Shown here one piece after another: positions 36,898-46,750 of a DNA stretch of 64,000 nucleotides. The first letter of the stretch is position 1, and every line of letters starts with the position of its first letter. The notes under the pieces are model-generated. The model was not told where the DNA came from. It did no database searches and saw nothing but the letters and a program-made list of their open reading frames with translations. The stretch spans positions 1 to 64,000 of the forward strand of contig DF242645.1 of NCBI GenBank assembly GCA_000507305.1, in the 5' to 3' direction. The stretch comes from Breviolum minutum Mf 1.05b.01 (lineage: Eukaryota > Sar > Dinophyceae > Suessiales > Symbiodiniaceae). The position numbers and the translations under genes are program-made.

Positions 36898-37900
36898 TCA
36901 ACGCCTTGTGCCTGGAAGAGTGAAGGCCAAACTTTTGGAGGAATGGCCGTAGCTAAAAATTGCAATGCAAACCTCAGCAACTTGGGAAATGCAGAGGCTA
37001 ATTGTCACCTTGAATTTTGTCGCAGGGTGAAGCTTTTGGACGTAGGTCGTGGCAATCACTTCTTGAAGGTATATCTCCATGACTCTCGAAGAGAGCCACC
37101 GGCCCCGTCTGCGACAAAGCTCAGGATCCTCTGTGACCAAAAGCAAGTGCGTGGCGCCCCCCGGACGCAATGAGCAGATCAAAACATCGACCATTTCCAG
37201 ATGAGACACTCGGGAGCCCAATAGCTCCAAGGATCAAACTGAAACGTTTCCTCAAAGTAGAGGCAGACCACGGCCAGAGCTTCGCCTCAGGGTCCAAATG
37301 ACCGAAGGTCGCCGAAATGAGCTGGATCATGTCTTTCGGGTCAACTCTTGCACTCTGGTGACGAGCAGCACGTCCACGAGTCTTCGGGGACTTTATGTTC
37401 AGCAGCAAAACTCAACCCCCGGCATAGACTCATCAGGAAGGATCAAATCCTTTCTCTGTGCTTGCAAAGTCTCCCCAATGCGGAGAATTCCATTCCATGT
37501 CAAAGCCAGGATCCCTGCTTCTAAAGGCCAGCCCCATAGGATGCATGTTGAGAGCATCGCCAGGAGCACTGACAAAGGAAGGGCTGGGTGATGAGCATGG
37601 GGTTCATCAGCCAACCAAGCAAAAGCCAAGTCCCACGCCGGTGCCAGCTGCTTCTTTATCAATGGACGATAGGCCGATACCGCATTGACTGTCTCTGAGT
37701 AGGCTGCATACGACTTCCCAGCAGAAAACATGTCTTGGCCATACATCACAAGCCACTTGCAGATCTCTTCTGGGTCAGCAGGTTTCTGAGACAGCAATTC
37801 AAACAGCGCTACCCCATGAAAACGACTCAACCAAACACTGAACTTTTCAAGCAGCTTCTGTCGTCCCTGTCTTGTCTCCGGCCTGACTGTTCTAGAGGCC
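36898..37900 (-). CDS. Element 2 tyrosine recombinase, two frame breaks
   Basis: The N-terminal SAM-like part (RQKLLEKFSVWLSRFHG) leads to WNGILRIGETLQ (box I Arg), then in the next frame LLNIKSPKTRGRAARHQ and SASTLRKRFSLILGAIGLP, and in a third frame SLRPGGATHLL (box II Arg) and GRWLSSRVMEIYLQEV with the nucleophile Tyr. All catalytic landmarks are present but spread over three frames. The first break is explained by one missing T in a T-run at about 37418. The protein would cut and rejoin DNA to insert the circular cDNA. Confidence 0.78.
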
Positions 37901-38429
37901 ACCAGGGTCGTGGCAGCTCTAAAAGAGGCTCGTTCACGTTCTGCGGCAGATGTAGGCTCCATGGCGCAAACCACATGAGGATCGGCTATCAAGTAAGCCA
38001 GCAACCAGATGGTCCGGTACTTCCCTGACAACCGTCCCAAAACGAAAACCGAAAGTGAGGCCACTAGAACAAATCCCCCCAGTTTTAGGATACCTACCAA
38101 AAGAGGGGCAGCAGCAGAAGCAAGATGAGAAGTCCATAGCGCAGCAAAAGCAGTAGATGAAATCCATGATTGAACAAGGCATTCAAGGCAAAGCTGGAAC
38201 CAAGTAAGGCAGTCAAAGCAGAGCCAACGAAGGATGGGGCAATCAAAACGAGACTGAAAAGCCACAAATCCAAAGACAAAAGAATCAGCAGTTTGAAGCT
38301 GGGTGACAAGCAGCAACAGTCTGATCCAATTGGCATAGGGTCGACGCAAAGTTGTTGAATGTAGCTGGGCTAAGTCGACACCCTCTCGGGGAAGCACTGA
38401 AAACCTTGATGGCCTCCTGATAACTGCAT

Positions 38430-38700
38430 TTCTGGTTGGGTCATCGGCAGTGTTCAATCTGGTGGGAGAGAAACTCCAAGCTGGGTATATGCAGCCGACT
38501 GTTTGAATGGCAGCGGACTGCCGGCATAAGGGCTGGAGGGCCTTTGAGGAACTACGGCCCTTGGCAAGGGCACCTTTGGAAACCTGTGAGTCAAGGAACC
38601 CGGAGAATCGTCTGTCTGGAGAGCACCACGCTTGAATCTTGAGCACCTGCAAAGCCATTCTTGTCTCAAGAACATTGATGTGGTTCTTGAACTTCCAAGG
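38430..38700 (-). CDS. Element 2 RNase H, C-terminal part
   Basis: HINVLETRMALQVLKIQ, FLDSQVSKGALAKGRSSS and FSPTRLNTADDPTR are the DIRS-type RNase H helices and the closing Asp. They line up one-to-one with HINIGEVRGALKAEKL, LDSQVS...KGRSASP and NPADDPTRG in element 1. Confidence 0.75.
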
Positions 38701-38849
38701 GCGAAAAGCTTCGAGACTCCACTGCGATGAAGCCAGGATATCATTCCCTAAGACACTCTCAAGTCCAGCCGCCTGCTGCTCATCCTCACTCCTCCTCAAT
38801 CGCTGCAAAGACCGCTGGAACTCCAATGCCAAATGACGAGAGAGCTCAG

Positions 38850-39440
38850 GGGTATATGCCGCAGAAGCCTTCGTGTATTTTCCCTGAATGACCAAGTGCT
38901 GGTGACCACCAGGGCAGCGAACATCCAAGGCTGCCACATCCAAACCATAGCAGAGAAATCGAAACTCCTTCTGATGCGGCGACCCAAATTGACACGAGGC
39001 TATGATGGCCTCGGCAAACCCCAACTGCATCATATAGGCCCAAGATTTTGTCCAAGCCATTTTTGACCTCCTCGGCTGTTCCAAAGCCGTTGGCGCTCCA
39101 CACCTTCTTGACACCATGATGATGATGAAGCTTCTGAAGCATAGTAGGTTCCCCCGCCAGGTCTTTGGGTCCAAACGGTTGAACCCCAGAGGAACCAGAT
39201 AACTGCGAACCGCCGGCCAAGCGGCCGCTGAGAAAGTCGTACAAGGTGGTTCGACTGTGCAGCTTTTGAAACGCTTGGATTCCAACATGTGAATGATCCA
39301 CTCCAGGAGACGGAGTGAACCAAGGTCGTAGTGAGAACTCTCTGAAAGATCCAGCACTGGTGCAACCACCAATCCAAGGCTTTGGGCGGCCTTGGATAGG
39401 CCACCTGAGCCTCCACAAATCTCCACGAAGTCGAAGTAGA
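38850..39440 (-). CDS. Element 2 methyltransferase-like domain nested inside RNase H
   Basis: FVEICGGSGGLSKAAQSLGL resembles C5-methyltransferase motif I. VEPPCTTFS is motif IV with the PPC catalytic Cys. ALEQPRRSKM sits where motif VI (ENP/ENV) is expected but reads EQP. CQFGSPHQKEFRFL resembles motif VIII. The domain is flanked upstream by the first RNase H strand (YASDAS, 39617-39665) and downstream by the rest of RNase H (HINVLETRMALQ at about 38650-38690). It is therefore an internal insertion, unlike the arrangement in element 1. Assignment is by motif only. Confidence 0.65.
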
Positions 39441-39599
39441 GCAATGGACTTTTGTAGAGTCCAGGGTGAGGCAAAGCACCCTCATCGTCACTGATCTCCT
39501 CAACCTCCTCACCAAGTCCACGGAGACAGGCTCTAAAAGGATTATCAAGCTTTGTGTACCTGCCTCTCTTGTCACCACCAAGCCATAGGTGTTGAGCAA

Positions 39600-41617
39600 C
39601 CACGGGGTCAACGACAGTGCTGACTACCGCACCGGAGCTGTTCGAGGCATCTGATGCATAGACCTTGGGCGATATAGGCAGGGACACATTTGTGGCCATC
39701 AGTGGAACCAAAGCGGCCAAAGTGACCAGCTCATCAGCAGTCTTCCTTGAAAGTCCAAGGCCTACATTCTCAGTAGACGCCTCACAAGAAGCAGCGATGC
39801 CAAAGAAAGAGTCGACCACACTGGAGAGACATCTGCGATAGAGAAGCACAGACACCCAGTTCCCTGCCAAACGGGAAGCCAACTTTGAAGTGATCATCGG
39901 CAAAGCGGAGGCTCGAAGGCTAAGAGTGGACAAGGCGATCCTCTTCGCTAAAGGGGCAGCCACAGAAACCAAACCAAGGCGGACATTCTCAATCCTGCTG
40001 TCAATCTCTGCACCAGCCGCCTTGAACTTCTCTTCAGCAACCACGTCCTTCTCAACGGAGCCTTCTAGCTTATGCTTCTCATATGCTTCACGAGCACGGG
40101 CCAAAGCCAAAAAGGTAGCGGTCTGCTCCTTCGGGGTACTGATGCAATCAGAGGAGATGCAAAAGTAATCGTCTATGATCAAGGCTTCATAGACCGGGCC
40201 AACAGGCATTGGACAGTGTCCACGGACACGTTGATGGGACAGGAGCAAGTCTTCTCTCTTCAGCAATTCCTCGTGTGATGCCAGAGCAAATTCCACCCCG
40301 AGATGATCTCCTTGAAACAAAGAACCGAAGGATGCGAAAGCTGCCTCCTTGGGCTCAAAACCATCACTGGGACGAGGTGCAAGTTCGTCACCCTTCTCCT
40401 CACAGCCTCTCTTCTTCTTCGCAGCATTGACCTTCTCATTGAACACCTCCAAAGCTTTGGTACCGTCAAAGGCTGATAGCGGATAGCTGAAAGGAAGCAT
40501 GTTTGACCGTGAGCGGGAATCGGAAACTCGAGCTTGGTGGTAGTAGTCCCTGCGGTCCGTCACTGAACCACGTAGGCCATGGCTCCAGCGGGTGGTGGTC
40601 AACTGGCAAAGTAGATGACCAGGAGGGAGATGACGTGAGGGACCATCAAGGTGCCGCTCACGAGCATTGGGTAGTCGACGGTCACCAATCTGCCTGTCGA
40701 CGACTTTCGATTTGTAGGCATTGAACACCTTTGAGAAACCTGGACAGCAAGGCGAAGAGTAGAGGCGGAGCAAGCCCCTAGCGTCCCAGATCCTTGCCAA
40801 ACGTAGGTTCTCCTCTTCTGACTCAGTTGTGAAAGATGGAAGATCAGCACCTTTGATGGAGCCGCCATGGAGGAGGAAGCGCGGCTCTTGCACAGCACAC
40901 TGTTGGAAAGAAACTCCTCCATAGGCCACTGCCCAGTGCCAACCAGCTTCAAACGATCCACCTGCAATGACTTGTAGGGCACAAGCTGAGGAAAGTCGTC
41001 ACGAGGAAAGAGGTCAGGATCATCATTGAACATGAAGGGCTTGAAATCCATGTAGCAGGACGCAAACTGAGCTTCTTCCTCCAAGAACTTCTCCAGCTGG
41101 TAAAGGGATGCACCTAATTCAGGACCGGAGCGACCAGGAACCATAGGGAACTCCTCCTGGTAGCTACCACACGCAACATAGAACGAACGAAGCTGACCGA
41201 GACGTTTCCTCTGCCAAGCATTCGGCCGTCTCCCAAGCTCATCCAAAGAAGCATAGCGACCAAGGTACATCTTGTTCAGAATGACCACAGCAACATGCAA
41301 AGCTCGCTGTTGCGCAAGCTGTGCAAGCTTCTTCTTGGACAAATGGGGCCCTCCACCAGCAAAACATCCAGGATAGGGAGCAGGCAAAGGAAAAGTTGCG
41401 GTAGACGAAGATGAACTCCGCCATTCTGCAGTGAAGCTCTTGTACAAGTTGAAGGCTAGAGAAGTCCTTGTCCTCAAAATCCATCTCGGGAGAGCAAGGG
41501 CCCAAGCCTGAAACGATATAGTCTGATGAAGAGGGTTCCCACCGCGGGCTCCAACATCACCAGGAAACACATGCCAATCATCAGTTTGTCCACCAGTCAA
41601 TGAAGAGCTCTGCAATC
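39600..41617 (-). CDS. Element 2 reverse transcriptase, frame change near 40910
   Basis: After gag the frame contains TATFPLPAPYPGCF (shared with element 1) and continues to about 40910, where the downstream frame takes over (VQEPRFLLHGG). RT landmarks are KVFNAYKSKVVDRQIGDRR (about 40680-40735), motif A SVTDRRDYYHQA (about 40528-40565) and motif C ALIIDDYFCISSD (about 40150-40190). VYASDASNSSGAVVS at 39617-39665 begins RNase H. Catalytic Asp pairs are kept. Confidence 0.8.
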
Positions 41618-43342
41618 TCAGGCCTCTTCCTCCTCCAGGGCGGTCTTCTTTCCCTTTCCTTTCACCTTTGCAGCACCTTTTACTTTTGCTTTTGGATGAG
41701 CATCCTCTGGAGCTGTGGTAGAAGCCTTTCCTCCACCCCCAGCTGTGAACTCCAGGCGCTTCGAGGTGATGACATCCATCTCCTTCAGGAAAGCAAGAGC
41801 ACAAGTGATCCATCGTTGATCCGCAAGAGGTGCAAAAGATCTTGCTCTTGAAGTTGCCCCCACCTGTCTCTGCATGAAAACTCCAGCGGGAACATCCTCT
41901 TGTAGGCATAGAAGACTGGCAATCTCTAGCCTTCCTTGATCCAACACCCCTTGTTCGATTGTCACAGCCAACAAAGCTATCGTGTCCTTGGCAGCCAGAA
42001 TGTTGTCCTGCATCAAGTAGTCCAGTGCGGTCATCACTTGGTACTGAAGCTGACCCCACTCTTTCATCCTGCCATAGCCCCCGAATCTTTCCAGGTAGCG
42101 AGTGCCTGTGATGCCACGCTCCACCAACTCCATTGGGGAAACCTCGGCCACCGACGTCGGAGCCATACGACGAGCCATCTGCTGCAAAACTGATAGATAA
42201 AAGGTGCCCTGATGCCTTGCCAACTCCGCCTGGAGCCGAGCACGTCCTTGTGCACCTCTGGTTGAAGTGCTGGACCCTGTTCCTGCAAGGTCGTTCATGG
42301 GGTCCTGACCCGCTGCTGCGATCTGCGACACAAGTGTAGTGAGGGCCTGGCTCTGGGCAAGTACTGCTTTCGCCAGACTCGTCTGGTCTGGAGCCTCCTT
42401 CCCCTTCTCGTCTTCCAACTCCAAGATGTGCTCGGGCTTCCCAGTCAAAGGAGCAAGAAGACCCATACTTGGCTGCTGAGCTGTCCGAGGAGCTGGGGAC
42501 ATAGATCTTGCCAGAGCACCCAGATTCCCTTTCTGAGGGGTACTGAACGCTTCTCCCAAAGGTCGTGCCAGTTGAGCTCGAGGAGGAAGTGGGGCCCCAG
42601 CTACTTGGTCCTCGATGGCCTGTTGACGATCTGCCAGGACTTGTAGTTGATCTGTCAGACGGGGGATGGCCGAGATGAGACTCTCGACTGAAAAGGCCAA
42701 TGCAGCTGTGGTCACACGCTTTGGCCTTGCATCTTTCTTTGCGGAAGGCAAACCCTCTCCTCTTCCAGTTCTTCTCGGCGGCCTCTTTGGAAGCGGAACC
42801 GCTCTGGTGCCCTCCACTGGGCTTTCTGCCGCAGACTCGGCAGTGTAGAAATTTGGGCGACCTGAAATTGACGACACCCATTTTTCGGCCTCTGCAAGTA
42901 GTCCATCTGAGCTTGAAAGAGTCATAGGCTGATCCACGCTGAAACCAAAATCCAACTCCTCGTCGATGCCAATTGGTCGTAGAAAAGAGACCACCCCTCT
43001 TCCACAATCGATGATGAGCACCTGAACATCCTCTCCTGTCTGGCTCTGCACACCATTGTCCTGCACCACTCCCGGCACAGTGATAGTGGTTGAAGGGCCA
43101 AAGACTCCTGTGGTATCTTCCTGATTGCCACTCTCTAGAACCTCTGAAGGCAGGGAGTCGCAAGGCATGGCTAACAGAACTCCCTCTGCTCGCCTCATAA
43201 CTGCCAAAGCAAAAGCCTCCACTGATCCATCGACTTCGGGGCCGGGCTGGAACTCGAGCACATAGGGCTCCAGCTCCTCGCAAACAAGCACCAGCTCCTC
43301 CATCTCGAGACCATCCATGCCATCCATAGTTGCCAGCATCAT
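41618..43342 (-). CDS. Element 2 gag-like protein
   Basis: The 574-aa uninterrupted ORF starts with ATG in overlap with the upstream stop. It has an acidic N-terminus, a basic Pro-rich middle (LPKRPPRRTGRG), helical segments (LTDQLQVLADRQQAIEDQ) and a C-terminal domain with ADQRWITCALAFLKEMDV, ending in a Lys-rich tail (KVKGAAKVKGKGKKTALEEE). The layout matches element 1 gag. It presumably forms the nucleoprotein particle for reverse transcription. Confidence 0.7.
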   Translation of the reverse strand: MMLATMDGMDGLEMEELVLVCEELEPYVLEFQPGPEVDGSVEAFALAVMRRAEGVLLAMPCDSLPSEVLESGNQEDTTGVFGPSTTITVPGVVQDNGVQSQTGEDVQVLIIDCGRGVVSFLRPIGIDEELDFGFSVDQPMTLSSSDGLLAEAEKWVSSISGRPNFYTAESAAESPVEGTRAVPLPKRPPRRTGRGEGLPSAKKDARPKRVTTAALAFSVESLISAIPRLTDQLQVLADRQQAIEDQVAGAPLPPRAQLARPLGEAFSTPQKGNLGALARSMSPAPRTAQQPSMGLLAPLTGKPEHILELEDEKGKEAPDQTSLAKAVLAQSQALTTLVSQIAAAGQDPMNDLAGTGSSTSTRGAQGRARLQAELARHQGTFYLSVLQQMARRMAPTSVAEVSPMELVERGITGTRYLERFGGYGRMKEWGQLQYQVMTALDYLMQDNILAAKDTIALLAVTIEQGVLDQGRLEIASLLCLQEDVPAGVFMQRQVGATSRARSFAPLADQRWITCALAFLKEMDVITSKRLEFTAGGGGKASTTAPEDAHPKAKVKGAAKVKGKGKKTALEEEEA

Positions 43343-43953
43343 GGCTTGATGTCGAAGTCAACAATTCCAGCTCCAGAGAAATAGATCCTAGCCTCAGTCT
43401 GGCTAGGGAACCCCTGGCTGATGGAGTCTGATCGGGAAAGGTCACCTCCAATGGCCCTCCAGTAAGAAGCACTGGAGTTGAAGATAGTGGGCAAATCCAA
43501 CCCAGAGCAATAGACCACAGCGTAAACACGAGGCTTGAGGTCAATAGGCGGGGTCTTGTTTGGGGTCGATACACGACCCTGTTGGACTGCACGAGCCCAC
43601 TGTCCAGCTGTCCAGGCCCGTCTGGCCCTGGAATCAGATGAATGAGGCCCTTTGAGAACACGGGCAGAATCCAACCACACCTGAGGGCAAGGATCAAAAC
43701 TGGCCTGGATCTGATCACGAGTTTGATGGCCAGCAAGAGGAGGAGCAGAAGTAGTGCGAGTAGGCCCACTTCCAACCACAGAGTAGGAGGCAGTTGAGCC
43801 TTGGGAAGATGCCGCAGAGGAAGTGCCACGACGGGTGATGTATTGGAGCAGGTCAGAGGCTTGATCTTGAGGTCCACGGATGGAAATAGACAAAGCCCCC
43901 AAGTTGCAAGTGAGCTCAAGGATGTCGTCGTCTTGTCCGGGAGCCGTGCTCAT
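43339..43953 (-). CDS. Element 2 ORF2, possible viroplasmin-like domain
   Basis: About 204 codons from ATG 43953. The C-terminal part reads RVYAVVYCSG, then SDSISQGFPSQTEAR and YFSGAGI, matching in order the YYLVV...WSDSI...PSQ...AAGL pattern of the element 1 counterpart. The stop overlaps the gag start (ATGATG at 43337-43342), suggesting coupled translation or re-initiation on one transcript. The RNase H1-N/viroplasmin resemblance is tentative. Confidence 0.55.
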   Translation of the reverse strand: MSTAPGQDDDILELTCNLGALSISIRGPQDQASDLLQYITRRGTSSAASSQGSTASYSVVGSGPTRTTSAPPLAGHQTRDQIQASFDPCPQVWLDSARVLKGPHSSDSRARRAWTAGQWARAVQQGRVSTPNKTPPIDLKPRVYAVVYCSGLDLPTIFNSSASYWRAIGGDLSRSDSISQGFPSQTEARIYFSGAGIVDFDIKP

Positions 43954-44209
43954 CCAAATACTCGGCAAGGACCGAGTAGCGGGAAGCAGGTGAAGGCTGG
44001 GCGGAACCAGACGGAGGAAATCCAAAGGAGCAAAAAGTCCAAAGGGTGTAGCAGGTGATGCAGATGCCACTCAAAAATCCAAGCAGCAGGCACAAAAGCA
44101 GGCTAGCAATGGAAGGCTGAGTGCAGTAGATAGGGCAACCCAAACCAAAGAGATTTGTCCTAGTGGCCTCACCAACAAACCCAAGGGCTTTTACAACCGA
44201 ATCTAGCAT
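43916..44209 (-). CDS. Element 2 ORF1, small membrane protein
   Basis: 97 codons from the ATG adjoining A1. A central hydrophobic run (IASLLLCLLLGFLSGICITC, continuing YTLWTFCSFGF) predicts one or two membrane passes, and the C-terminus is Arg-rich (GSRTRRRHP). It parallels the membrane ORF that opens element 1. The next ORF's ATG (43953) overlaps its end. No family is recognised. Confidence 0.55.
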   Translation of the reverse strand: MLDSVVKALGFVGEATRTNLFGLGCPIYCTQPSIASLLLCLLLGFLSGICITCYTLWTFCSFGFPPSGSAQPSPASRYSVLAEYLDEHGSRTRRRHP

Positions 44210-44255
44210 GAGAGCTTGAGGTGTCAAAAGGAAATCAGTTGGATGCTTAGAAACA
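44210..44255 (-). repeat. Split direct repeat A1 (element 2, 5' end)
   Basis: 46 bp identical to 36731-36776. The first ORF's ATG (44209) lies immediately inside it. Confidence 0.95.
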
Positions 44256-44280
44256 TTAATATGCAGCTCTAAGCATCCAA
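44239..44280. repeat. 13-bp inverted repeat spanning the A1 terminus
   Basis: TTGGATGCTTAGA (44239-44251, within A1) and TCTAAGCATCCAA (44268-44280, in flanking DNA) are perfect reverse complements separated by 16 bp, with the element end (44255) in the loop. Confidence 0.85.
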
Positions 44281-44804
44281 GTCACCATCCACGAACTGCT
44301 TCAGATGCCAGTTTTTCGTGGAAGGAAGCAGGCAACCAGCCCCCTGAAAGAAATGGACAACTGCAATCTGACACCAGAAATGTGAGCATGGCACTGAAGT
44401 CACGCCTATGTCGGTGGTGAGAGGGACAACCTGTCAAACAGTGCGACACCAGATATGAACGAATTTGTTTGTCTAAACTCCTACACCCAGCTAGTAGGGA
44501 AACATGGCCCCTTCCAATGACTATCACTCCTCCACGTGAGCAGGCCAAAGCATGTGGACCTCATTTCGAAGATGCCATGAGCGGAAGGTGTTGTGCCATC
44601 TCCGAAACAGTGTTTACATTCAGTGCAGCTTAACGAAAACGCTGAGTCTTCAGCATGGCTGGAAGGTGTCCCAGCAGGAAAGACTTCCTCCCATCATCAT
44701 GGGAAATTAATCACCACAAACATTGTCACCAAGGACCAAACTGTTCACATACGCGATACAATCAGTGTGTGAGCCCATGGGGCCATCAGCGTGCACTCAA
44801 CCAA
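44256..44804. other. No gene seen
   Basis: Flanking DNA of element 2. A minus-strand frame at 44282-44548 is open but unlike any known protein. Confidence 0.4.
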
Positions 44805-45690
44805 TAATATTCATTCATTTATCAATGCGTTCATGCGTTCATGCCTTCATGCGTTCATGCATTCATGTCTTCATGCCTTCATGTCTTCATGCATTCATGT
44901 ATTCATGCATTCATGCATCCAAGTATTCAAGTATTCAAGCATTCAAGCATCCAAGTATTCAAGTATTCAAATATTCAAGTATTTCAAGTATTCAAGTATT
45001 CAAGAATTCAAATATTCAAGCATTCAAATATTCATGTGTTCAGGTATTCATTTGTTCATTTATTCATTCATTCATGCATTCAGGCATGCAAATATTCAAG
45101 CATTCAAGCATCCAAGTATGCAAGTATTCAAGTATTCAAGTACTCATGTATTCAAGAATTCAAGTATTCACGTATTCAAGTACTCATGTATTCGAGTATT
45201 CAAGAATTCAAGTATTCAAGTATTCAAATATTCATGTGTTCAAGTATTCATTTGTTCATTTATTCATTCATTCATTCATTCATTCATTCATTCATTCATT
45301 CATTCATTCATTCATTCATTCATTCATTCATTCATTCATTCATTCATGCATTCAGGCATGCAAATATTCAAGCATTCAAGCATCCAAGTATGCAAGCACT
45401 CATGTATTCATGTATTCATGTATTCATGTATTCATGTGTTCATGTGTTCAAGTATTCAAGTGTTCATGCACTCATGCACTCATGCACTCATGTATTCATG
45501 TATTCACGTATTCATGGATTCATGGCTTCATGTGTTCATGCGTTCATGCGTTCATGCGTTCATGCGTTCATGCGTTCATGCGTTCATGCGTTCATGCGTT
45601 CATGTATTCATGTATTCATGTATTCATGTATTTGACGTGTTCGTGACTACATGTGACATGTGTTCATGCGTTCATATGTTCATGTATTCG
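44805..45690. repeat. Octanucleotide satellite, ATTCATGN/ATTCAAGN family
   Basis: About 880 bp built from 8-bp units such as GCGTTCAT, TATTCAAG and TATTCATG, with an inner block of pure (ATTC)n at about 45250-45345. Because 8 is not a multiple of 3 and the units lack plus-strand stops, all three plus frames stay open for about 300 codons. None is a gene. Confidence 0.95.
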
Positions 45691-45699
45691 ATCATTCTG

Positions 45700-46750
45700 C
45701 ATTAGTGCATTCGTTCCCTCCCTCCCTCCGTTCGTCCGTCCATTCGTCCTTCCTTGCATCCATCATCCAAACTCGTTCCCTCTTTTCTGCGTCAGGAATG
45801 TCTATGGTCCTGTTCTTTCAGCAACTCTTGAAATGCCTCTCCAGTTTGACAATGCTGGCCTCAAGTGACTCTGCCCGTGAAAGCATTTGTGATTCAATCT
45901 GCCTATCATCTCCAATAACTCGTGGCAGTTGCAGTTGGGTTTCGGGCACTGGAAATTCTGACCCAAGGTTGGGAGCCTCAAACAGCATAACTAATTGACT
46001 CGCAGAAGTCAAGTGGTAATCAAAACACTCGAAACAATTTCTTTTGAGTTGCCGGCGCAATGGCCAACAGAACCCATGCAAGTTGTGTCACCGCGCCACA
46101 TGACATGGCTGCAAAGCCGCAGTTGGCTGGATTGGTTGTATGCTGTTAAGCTGTTACCTTCTTTGCTGAAGTCAATGTGAAATGGCAAACGTATTTTCGA
46201 TTCCACCCACAGCACAATTCTCACAAATGTGCTAAAAAACTGGGGGTGGAAGTACGCAACAATGGAAAGAACATCTGCTCGATACATCATTTTTCTGCAC
46301 CCAAGTCGTCGAAGATTTTTTTCAATGTTGCTGCACAACGCCGGTTCATGAATCCAGATTTGATTTCGGGTTGCATGTTGGACCACAAGGCTTCTGGCAC
46401 ACTCAGGGCAAAACGAATTCGCCCTTTCACTCAATGCTGGACCTTTGAAAGTGGGCCAAAAAAGGCAAATCAAGATTTTTTATGCAGCCTGCAAATGTGC
46501 AACAGTGCAATTTCAAGTGACATGAGTCATGGCAAAAGATGCCCTGTGCAACTTGATGGATCACCCACCTTCAAATTCGATATGAACGCAAAAAGGTAAG
46601 CAGAACAATGAAATCAAATCGAGATGTACAATGCTGGATCATACCTGGAGTGCCTGATGAACAAATGGCCTGGGTGAATTTTCTGGTATGGTAATTTTGG
46701 CATGGTATGGTGTAGCATGGCATCCCATTCTTGGCGAAAGTGCTTGCCAG
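45700..46750. other. Unassigned stretch
   Basis: Open frames on both strands (46009-46473 minus, 46177-46599 plus) overlap each other. Neither contains a motif I recognise, and this may be degraded transposon DNA. Confidence 0.3.

Larger units (their letters stand above)
36585..44255 (-). mobile_element. YR element 2: complete DIRS/Ngaro-like retrotransposon with split direct repeats
   Basis: The element is 7,671 bp and reads on the minus strand as A1 (44210-44255), small ORFs, gag, RT, split RNase H with a methyltransferase-like insert, YR, B1 (36776-36872), A2 (36731-36776), a 49-bp spacer, B2 (36585-36681). The A1-ORFs-B1-A2-B2 arrangement is the split direct repeat layout known from PAT/Ngaro-type DIRS elements, which replicate through a circle closed by the recombinase. 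A copies match over 46 of 46 bases and B copies over 97 of 97, so insertion is recent. Despite that, the pol frame is interrupted at about 40910, 37418 and 37200. Confidence 0.93.

Noticed and set aside
40599..43919. 1106-codon minus-strand frame across gag and pol of element 2
   Set aside because: Upstream of about 41620 it is an out-of-frame shadow of the gag ORF. Only the part after gag carries the conserved FPLPAPYP and RT-approach sequence.
44723..45705. Three overlapping plus-strand ORFs of about 300 codons rich in HSFIHSF and YSSIQ
   Set aside because: They are translations of the octanucleotide satellite in three frames, with no codon bias, no domain, and openness explained by the 8-bp period.
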